Positions 5,838 to 10,116 of a DNA stretch of 10,116 bases are shown here, piece by piece; positions within the stretch are counted from its first letter, which is position 1; each line of letters opens with the position of its first letter. Location: positions 1 to 10,116 of the forward strand of contig PMZS01000021.1 of assembly GCA_003170115.1 (NCBI GenBank), read 5' to 3'. The position numbers and the translations under genes are program-made. Under the pieces are notes generated by a model that searched no databases, was not told the DNA's origin, and saw only the letters and a list, made by a program, of their open reading frames with translations. Origin of the DNA: Spirochaetaceae bacterium. GTDB taxonomy: Bacteria; Spirochaetota; Spirochaetia; SZUA-6; Fen-1364.

Positions 5838-6959
5838 TTGGCGGAACGCTCAGAATACGGAAAACTCCTCAGCACACTCAAGACTCGCACGTTCAGCTTT
5901 GAAAACAAGGGCATCACGATCGAGATCAAACGTATCCCCGACTCCGACCGGGAAGGCGACCTCGATCCCCGCGTCCTGAGAGTCGTCGAAAGTCGGAAAA
6001 GTGAATCTCTCTTTCCGAAGCCAGCTCACTCGGGGAACTTCAATCCGCTGACTCTGGACATGCGAAAAATACGCGCGTCCATGGGTTGGCCGAACACTGA
6101 CGTCACGGGTGGGGGCATCCACAAAGAGGAGCGAACATTCCCTGGGACGGATCGGCAAGTCTCGATTGCGATCTATTACCCGGGAAAGTCCGATCGAATG
6201 CCTGCGGTATTATTCTTCCACGGCGGCGGCTTCATGGGCGGCACCATGAAGGTGGTGGAAAACCCATGCAAGGCGCTGGCGAAAAATGCGGGAGCAGTCG
6301 TGGTTTCCGTGGACTACCGCCTTGCGCCCGAACACCCTTTTCCCGCCGGCCTGACCGACTGCTTTGATGCGGTCACCTGGGTTCACGCCCACGCCCGGGA
6401 GCTCAACATAGATCCTGGACGCATCGCCGTGGCCGGAGACAGCGCCGGCGGCAACCTTTCAGCGGCGTGCGCAATCATGGACCGAGACAGGAAAAGCGGC
6501 ATGATCGCCTTGCAGGCGCTCATCTACCCGACGGTTGACCTGGCGCGCGGGCCCTGTGAAGAATACGCGTGGGATCTATCAGAGTACGCAATCAGCAATC
6601 ACCGTGAGCTGATTACGGGCATCATCTTGGCCCTGAGGGGCGATGTCGACCTGCTGCAATCCGTCTACCTGCAGGGGCATGACTCCACGGATCCGCTTGT
6701 CTCACCGCTCTACGTTGCCGATGCCACGGGGCTGGCACCGACTTTGATCCTCACCGCCGAGTACGACGCCTTGCGCCTCGAAGCCGAGGCCTTTGCACGC
6801 AAGTTGAAGAGGGCATCAGTGAGAACCCGGCTGATTCGATATTGCGGCATGGATCATGCCTTCATGGACAAGATCGGGTTGTATCCTCAGGCCGAGGACT
6901 GCATGGAAGAAATTGCCGCGGAAATCCGCGGGCTCCCGCACCGCACCCGGCTTCATTAA
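5838..6959 (+). CDS. HSL-family (family IV) alpha/beta hydrolase, probable esterase
   Basis: This 373-residue protein should hydrolyse a carboxylic ester in the cytosol; no signal peptide is seen. Hormone-sensitive-lipase family signatures are present: oxyanion motif HGGGF (128-132), nucleophile elbow GDSAGGN (200-206, S202), acid D310 in AEYD and base H340 in GMDHAF, with the YRLAPEHPFPA stretch (160-170) typical of acetyl-esterase relatives. The start appears to be TTG at 5838, with AGCAGGA 7 bases upstream; the next in-frame ATG is near residue 75 and would remove a region that may cap the active site. It begins 18 bases after the ATPase stop and is very likely in the same operon. This suggests that the imported compound is an ester such as an acylated sugar, or that the enzyme processes its product; the substrate is not identifiable. 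The roughly 100-residue leader before the hydrolase core has no recognised motif. Confidence 0.92.
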   Translation: MAERSEYGKLLSTLKTRTFSFENKGITIEIKRIPDSDREGDLDPRVLRVVESRKSESLFPKPAHSGNFNPLTLDMRKIRASMGWPNTDVTGGGIHKEERTFPGTDRQVSIAIYYPGKSDRMPAVLFFHGGGFMGGTMKVVENPCKALAKNAGAVVVSVDYRLAPEHPFPAGLTDCFDAVTWVHAHARELNIDPGRIAVAGDSAGGNLSAACAIMDRDRKSGMIALQALIYPTVDLARGPCEEYAWDLSEYAISNHRELITGIILALRGDVDLLQSVYLQGHDSTDPLVSPLYVADATGLAPTLILTAEYDALRLEAEAFARKLKRASVRTRLIRYCGMDHAFMDKIGLYPQAEDCMEEIAAEIRGLPHRTRLH

Positions 6960-6995
6960 TCAGCGCGCTCACATAATCCCGCTGCACTTTCTCAG

Positions 6996-7020
6996 GCCTC
7001 CCCCGACAGCCTCCCCCGAC
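6996..7020 (+). repeat. Short tandem repeat, two copies, period 13
   Basis: GCCTCCCCCGAC occurs at 6996-7007 and again at 7009-7020, separated by one A. It lies in the 143-base gap between the esterase and the antitoxin. The second copy is followed by GCAGAGGGGCGC, whose GGGG could pair with its CCCC to make a poor hairpin. Otherwise I see no gene or clear terminator in this gap. Confidence 0.6.
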
Positions 7021-7068
7021 GCAGAGGGGCGCATGCACCAGGAACCGGTCGTTGCGGGATTCCTCCTG

Positions 7069-7114
7069 ACTTTCCAACTTCTTGAAAGTAATATTCCTAC
7101 TAATGAGAATTACT
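7069..7114 (+). promoter_or_regulatory. Dyad symmetry at the antitoxin start, candidate autoregulatory operator
   Basis: Two inverted repeats overlap here. ACTTTC (7069-7074) pairs with GAAAGT (7084-7089) across 9 bases. AGTAAT (7087-7092) pairs with ATTACT (7109-7114), with partial symmetry continuing inwards, and spans the antitoxin ATG at 7103. AbrB/MazE-type antitoxins commonly bind dyads at their own promoter, so these are plausible operator sites. No convincing -35/-10 pair was recognised. Confidence 0.4.
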
Positions 7115-7333
7115 GCCAAAGGGCAGGTGACGATTCCACACCCGCTCAGAGAGCGCTACGGCCTCGCTCCGGACACCGAAGTGTGCTTCGAAGCGACGGA
7201 TCGTGGAGTGTTGATCAGGCCGGCGCGATCGCGCGCGGAGGAGATGGACCGGCGGCTGGCAAAGGCGACCGGCAGCGCCACGGTCCCTCTTTCGACCGAC
7301 GAGATCATTCAGTTGACGCGGGGAGACGAATGA
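7103..7333 (+). CDS. AbrB/MazE/SpoVT-type antitoxin (VapB-like)
   Basis: This 76-residue protein should bind DNA through its N-terminal swapped-hairpin AbrB fold and neutralise the toxin with its C-terminal tail. The N-terminus MRITAKGQVTIPHPLRERYG (1-20) is the characteristic AbrB signature. The charged tail (about 43-76) would wrap the toxin. I chose ATG at 7103 because the AbrB strand begins there; an in-frame TTG at 7082 would add seven residues of no family similarity. No clear Shine-Dalgarno site precedes it, so it may start on a short leader or be poorly translated. Its stop overlaps the toxin start by ATGA, the classic coupled arrangement in toxin-antitoxin pairs, and it probably represses the pair from the dyads over its start. 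Confidence 0.88.
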   Translation: MRITAKGQVTIPHPLRERYGLAPDTEVCFEATDRGVLIRPARSRAEEMDRRLAKATGSATVPLSTDEIIQLTRGDE

Positions 7334-7737
7334 CCACCCTGGTCGACGCGAATGTCCTGCTTGACGTGTTCACCGCCGATCCTCGCTGGGTGGACTGGTC
7401 GAAAAATCAATTGCGGTCGGCGCTTGCCGCCGGTGAAGTTGCCCTGAATCCGATCATCTATGCCGAGGTATCCCTGGCTTTTGCCCACGAGCAGGAGCTG
7501 GACTCCGAGCTCCGAAGACTCGGCATCGCAAAGCTCCTGCTTCCCTATGGGGCAGCGTTCCCTGCCGCTCGCGCATTCACTCGCTACCGAAAGGATGGCG
7601 GCGAGCGTCGTTCGACGTTGCCGGACTTTTACGTCGGAGCACACGCGCAGCTGGACGGACTCAGACTGCTCACGCGAGACGCACGCCGATACCGGACTTA
7701 TTTCCCCGAGGTGGTTCTCAGCGCGCCTGAACCCTGA
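7330..7737 (+). CDS. PIN-domain ribonuclease toxin (VapC family)
   Basis: This 135-residue protein is a PIN-domain endoribonuclease expected to cleave RNA, commonly tRNA or rRNA, when freed from its antitoxin. The acidic metal-binding residues are in place: D6 in LVDANVLLD, E46 in IIYAEVS, D99 in LPDFYVGAHA and D117 in LLTRDARRYRTYFP. The last two motifs mark a widespread VapC subgroup paired with AbrB-type antitoxins. ATG at 7330 overlaps the antitoxin stop and has GGGGAG upstream. The gene ends convergent to the cyclase gene with 76 bases between. Length is normal and no residue is missing, so the toxin should be active. Confidence 0.93.
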   Translation: MTTLVDANVLLDVFTADPRWVDWSKNQLRSALAAGEVALNPIIYAEVSLAFAHEQELDSELRRLGIAKLLLPYGAAFPAARAFTRYRKDGGERRSTLPDFYVGAHAQLDGLRLLTRDARRYRTYFPEVVLSAPEP

Positions 7738-7754
7738 TCGGTACGACGCGCAGG

Positions 7755-7769
7755 CCTCCGTCTCGGAGG
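7755..7769. terminator. Small hairpin between convergent genes
   Basis: CCTCCG, loop TCT, CGGAGG forms a perfect 6-bp stem in the 76-base gap between the convergent toxin and cyclase genes. There is no T-run on either side, so its role as a terminator is doubtful. Confidence 0.25.
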
Positions 7770-7813
7770 AGCCGAAGCTCCCGGGGTCTACGCGTGCAGG
7801 TTCATTCCCCGGT

Positions 7814-9337
7814 TCATGGAGCTCGTTTCGCGGCCGCTGCTCCTGCTGATGCCCTGAGCCCCGCGGCCGGACCGCTGCGCGTGCCGCCCCCGGCGCCCCC
7901 GAAATCGGGGGCCACGATCTTGTACACCTGCATCGCATCCTGGATTCCCTTGAGCTTCACCTTGCCGCCGAAGACCTTGCAGCCCTTCAGCACGGTCTTC
8001 ACGCCCGGGAAGGCGATTACGTCATCGGTGACGTAGACCTCTTCGGCCCCCGCGAGCCCCTGGACCCTGGCCGCCGTGTTCACCGTCTGTCCGAAGTAGT
8101 CCAGCCGGTCGTTCAGGGTCACGGCGATGCAGGGACCCTTGTGAATGCCGATCTTCAGGATCACGTCCCGACTGGTGAAGGCGCGGTTGAACCGGGTGAT
8201 CTCGCGATTCATTTCCAGGGCCGCTTTGACCGCATCCAGCGGGTTCAGGAACGATGCCATGACCGCATCGCCAATAGTCTTCACAAAGGCCCCGGAGTTC
8301 TCAGTGATGACGCTGCCCAGTCGGTCGAAATGCTGGTGCACAAGGGAGAAGGCTTTCAGGTCCCCGATGCGCTCGTACAGCGCCGTGGATCCCTTCAGAT
8401 CAGTGAAGAGAATGGTGATGTCCCTGACGCCGATTCCCTCGGTGCCCTGTATGACCTCGGAGCTGAACAGGTTCCGGAAGGTCTGTACGGAGATGAGCTT
8501 CTTGCCCGAAAGGAAGGGCTCGAAGATGAGGCGTTTCTTCTCGAAACCGGGCGGGAAGTTCAGGATCAGCATCGACGCCTTGGCCGCCGTGCGGTTGTCC
8601 AGCGCTACGACCACTTTGCCGGGAGCCACTTCGGAGCGCTCGGAGACGAGCTTTCCGGATTCCAGCCGCACGGCGAGTGTCTGCGGCATGTCCACCGGCC
8701 GGCCTTTCACGGCGACCGCCGCGCTCTGGTGGTGCATGAGGTCGTTCAGGGTGATCGTCCCTCCTTTGGTTTCCAGCTCGAAGCGCTTCTTCTGGCCCGG
8801 GCCGATGTACGACAACCCCTTCACGAGGGATGGCACCGCGTCGATGAACCGCTGTCCGCCGGGGATGGTCGCACCCTGGTTGAAATGGTACTTCAGATGA
8901 TAGTCCTCGATGGACAGGCCCTCGGGGCGATGGTAGGAGATTTCGCGGATCTCCGGGGAAATCGTGAAGGTCACCTGGATGTAGTCATCCAGCGTCGCCT
9001 CGGAGTTCAGGTCGCACACGGTGCAGTAGAAATGGGAGTTCAGCTTGTTCAGTGATCGGAAGCTGTCCACCGAATCACCGCAGGTCGGGCAGACAAGGTT
9101 CCACTCCATCTGGAACATTCCGTTCTTGGCCCCGTGAAGAAAGGCATCGATTGCCTCGTGCTCGATCACCCCCCTTTCACCGGCGAATCGGATGGGATTG
9201 ATTCGAAAGAGCTGGAAGTCATCGCCTTCTCGAATGAGGGACTCCAGCTTTTCCAGCACTTTTGGCGAAAGATTCTTCGCCTTGCGCACCGCGCCCAGCT
9301 TTTCCGCGAGCACCTTCTCCTTGATCCGTGCTGCCAT
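7814..9337 (-). CDS. Class III adenylate/guanylate cyclase with N-terminal DUF5939-like zinc-ribbon region
   Basis: This 507-residue protein should make a cyclic nucleotide, most likely cAMP from ATP. The C-terminal cyclase domain (about 303-475) has metal-binding D313 (ILFTDLKGST) and D357 (TIGDAVMA), purine-reading K353 and D413 (DYFG), and transition-state N420 and R424 (VNTAARV); Lys plus Asp at the purine positions favours adenylate cyclase. The N-terminal part carries paired cysteines CPTC (83-86) and CTVC (105-108), which look like a zinc ribbon, in a region resembling the DUF5939 module found before such cyclases. No membrane segment is seen, so it is cytosolic. ATG at 9337 is preceded by GGGAGG at 8 bases, so the in-frame TTG at 9361 is rejected. 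The last 30 residues (478-507) are a Gly/Ala-rich low-complexity tail beyond the domain. The gene is divergent from the superoxide dismutase gene. The signal sensed by the N-terminal part is unknown. Confidence 0.92.
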   Translation of the reverse strand: MAARIKEKVLAEKLGAVRKAKNLSPKVLEKLESLIREGDDFQLFRINPIRFAGERGVIEHEAIDAFLHGAKNGMFQMEWNLVCPTCGDSVDSFRSLNKLNSHFYCTVCDLNSEATLDDYIQVTFTISPEIREISYHRPEGLSIEDYHLKYHFNQGATIPGGQRFIDAVPSLVKGLSYIGPGQKKRFELETKGGTITLNDLMHHQSAAVAVKGRPVDMPQTLAVRLESGKLVSERSEVAPGKVVVALDNRTAAKASMLILNFPPGFEKKRLIFEPFLSGKKLISVQTFRNLFSSEVIQGTEGIGVRDITILFTDLKGSTALYERIGDLKAFSLVHQHFDRLGSVITENSGAFVKTIGDAVMASFLNPLDAVKAALEMNREITRFNRAFTSRDVILKIGIHKGPCIAVTLNDRLDYFGQTVNTAARVQGLAGAEEVYVTDDVIAFPGVKTVLKGCKVFGGKVKLKGIQDAMQVYKIVAPDFGGAGGGTRSGPAAGLRASAGAAAAKRAP

Positions 9338-9345
9338 CCCGTCGA

Positions 9346-9351
9346 CCTCCC
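9346..9351 (-). promoter_or_regulatory. Ribosome binding site fixing the cyclase start
   Basis: Read on the minus strand, GGGAGG lies 8 bases before ATG at 9337. It falls inside the reading frame extended to TTG at 9361, so the ATG is the better start. Confidence 0.7.
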
Positions 9352-9377
9352 GCAAAAGCAAAGCTCGCTTAAAACCT

Positions 9378-9422
9378 TTGCCTATATATTACTAAAATAC
9401 TAATATTTAACCAGAATACTAA
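9378..9422 (+). promoter_or_regulatory. AT-rich divergent promoter region of the superoxide dismutase gene, with ACTAA repeats
   Basis: TTGCCT (9378-9383) and TAATAT (9401-9406), 17 bases apart, are a possible -35/-10 pair for the dismutase gene; each matches four of six consensus bases. The region is strikingly AT-rich against its surroundings and carries ACTAA at 9391, 9399 and 9418, the last two within exact copies of ATACTAA (9397-9403 and 9416-9422). These could be binding sites for a redox or metal regulator, but I do not recognise a specific family. Confidence 0.4.
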
Positions 9423-9423
9423 C

Positions 9424-9430
9424 AGGAGGT
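9424..9430 (+). promoter_or_regulatory. Consensus ribosome binding site of the superoxide dismutase gene
   Basis: AGGAGGT lies 5 bases before ATG at 9436 and is a full-strength Shine-Dalgarno sequence, suggesting high translation. Confidence 0.85.
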
Positions 9431-9435
9431 ATATC

Positions 9436-10047
9436 ATGCCATACAGTCTGCCAGACCTTCCCTTTGCATTCAACGCCCTGGAGCCGCACATCGATGCGAA
9501 AACCATGGAGATCCACCACGGGAAGCACCATGCCACGTACGTTTCCAAGCTGAATGCCGCGCTCGAAAAGGCCCCTTCGTTTCAGGGCCGGCCGATCGAG
9601 GAGATTTTGAAGACGCTGGATTCGATCCCTGCCGATATCCGCACGGCCGTTCGCAACCACGGCGGCGGTCATCTCAATCACAGCCTGTTCTGGAAGATGC
9701 TTTCGCCCAAGGGGGGAGGCAAGCCTTCGGGGGAGCTGGCAACGACGCTGGACAGGAACTTCGGAAGCTTTGACGCGTTCAAGGAGCAGTTCGGAAATGC
9801 GGCGGCCAACCTGTTCGGGAGCGGATGGGCGTGGCTGTGCGCCGATGCGGCCGGCAAGCTGGTGATCACCGCCCTGCCCAACCAGGACAGTCCCGTCTCG
9901 CAGGGCCTGAAGCCCCTGTTGGGACTCGATGTCTGGGAGCACGCGTACTACTTGAAATACCAGAATAAGCGACCGGACTACATCAGCGCGTTCTGGAATG
10001 TTGTCTCGTGGGATCAGGTCGCGTCGAATCTTGGAGGGTCGAAATAG
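9436..10047 (+). CDS. sodA: Superoxide dismutase, Fe/Mn family, Mn-type signature
   Basis: This 203-residue enzyme converts superoxide to oxygen and hydrogen peroxide. Metal ligands are visible at H27 (MEIHHGKHH), H82 (NHSLFW), D165 and H169 (DVWEHAYY), with gate residues H31 and Y35. The outer-sphere glutamine comes from the C-terminal half (Q150 in PNQDSP), while the N-terminal position is glycine (GGGHLNH), which is the Mn-type pattern as opposed to the Fe-type; a cambialistic enzyme is possible. No signal peptide is seen, so it should be cytosolic. The length is typical. It is transcribed away from the cyclase gene and appears to be a single-gene unit, followed by a GC-rich hairpin. Confidence 0.95.
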   Translation: MPYSLPDLPFAFNALEPHIDAKTMEIHHGKHHATYVSKLNAALEKAPSFQGRPIEEILKTLDSIPADIRTAVRNHGGGHLNHSLFWKMLSPKGGGKPSGELATTLDRNFGSFDAFKEQFGNAAANLFGSGWAWLCADAAGKLVITALPNQDSPVSQGLKPLLGLDVWEHAYYLKYQNKRPDYISAFWNVVSWDQVASNLGGSK

Positions 10048-10057
10048 CAGAAGAATC

Positions 10058-10091
10058 GCGGGACGGCCGTCACCAGGCGGTCGTCCCCCGC
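10058..10091 (+). terminator. GC-rich hairpin after the superoxide dismutase gene
   Basis: GCGGGACGGCCG (10058-10069) can pair with CGGTCGTCCCCCGC (10078-10091), with one G-T wobble and a two-base bulge, around an 8-base loop. It starts 11 bases after the stop codon. There is no T-run after it, so termination by this element alone is uncertain. Confidence 0.45.
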
Positions 10092-10116
10092 ATACTAGGA
10101 GCTTGTCGAACTGAGT

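Noticed and set aside
7005..7032. Terminator after the esterase using CCCC and GGGG
   Set aside because: The stem is only four continuous pairs, with a long loop and no T-run.
8141..9055. Plus-strand reading frame (304 codons) opposite the cyclase gene
   Set aside because: It is an antisense shadow: no motifs, and the minus-strand frame holds the complete cyclase signature.

Overview
The window holds ten protein genes in four blocks: a two-component pair (60-2846), a sugar-type ABC transporter operon with a downstream esterase (3003-6959), a VapBC-type toxin-antitoxin pair (7103-7737), and a minus-strand class III cyclase (7814-9337) divergent from a superoxide dismutase gene (9436-10047). 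No rRNA, tRNA, CRISPR array, integrase or transposase was seen. The GC-rich codon use, cleavable Sec signal without a lipobox, sigma-54 type regulator and strong Shine-Dalgarno sites suggest a Gram-negative bacterium. I cannot name the phylum from this window alone.

The most unusual part is the left block. The first gene fuses a complete sugar-importer-type ABC ATPase directly to a complete histidine kinase core (H-box, N-box, G1 and G2 boxes), with no membrane segment, no PAS domain and almost no linker. Nine bases later comes an NtrC-family response regulator with receiver, AAA+ (GAFTGA loop) and Fis-type HTH domains. About 110 bp after the regulator lies a near-consensus sigma-54 promoter (TGGCAT-N5-TTGCA layout, with the GG and GC elements correctly spaced). 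It is placed to drive a substrate-binding protein, an RbsC-type permease, a single-domain ABC ATPase paralogous to the one in the kinase, and an HSL-type esterase. The simplest reading is a closed circuit: a transporter-ATPase-like kinase senses the state or traffic of the importer, phosphorylates the NtrC-like regulator, and the regulator activates sigma-54 transcription of the importer. The domains and the promoter match are seen in the sequence; the circuit is inference.

A perfect 12-bp hairpin with a T-rich tail sits between the binding-protein and permease genes, and probably lets the binding protein be made in excess. The permease and ATPase genes overlap by ATGA, and the esterase follows 18 bases after the ATPase, so esterase and importer probably handle the same compound, perhaps an acylated sugar or other ester.

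The right part looks like general accessory and housekeeping content. It contains an AbrB-type antitoxin overlapping a PIN-domain toxin, with dyads at the antitoxin start. The cyclase has an N-terminal four-cysteine region and all six canonical class III catalytic positions. The superoxide dismutase has Mn-type signature residues and lies behind an AT-rich divergent intergenic region carrying ACTAA repeats. No gene-free stretch exceeds 300 bases; the longest is 156 bases (2847-3002), which holds the sigma-54 promoter.
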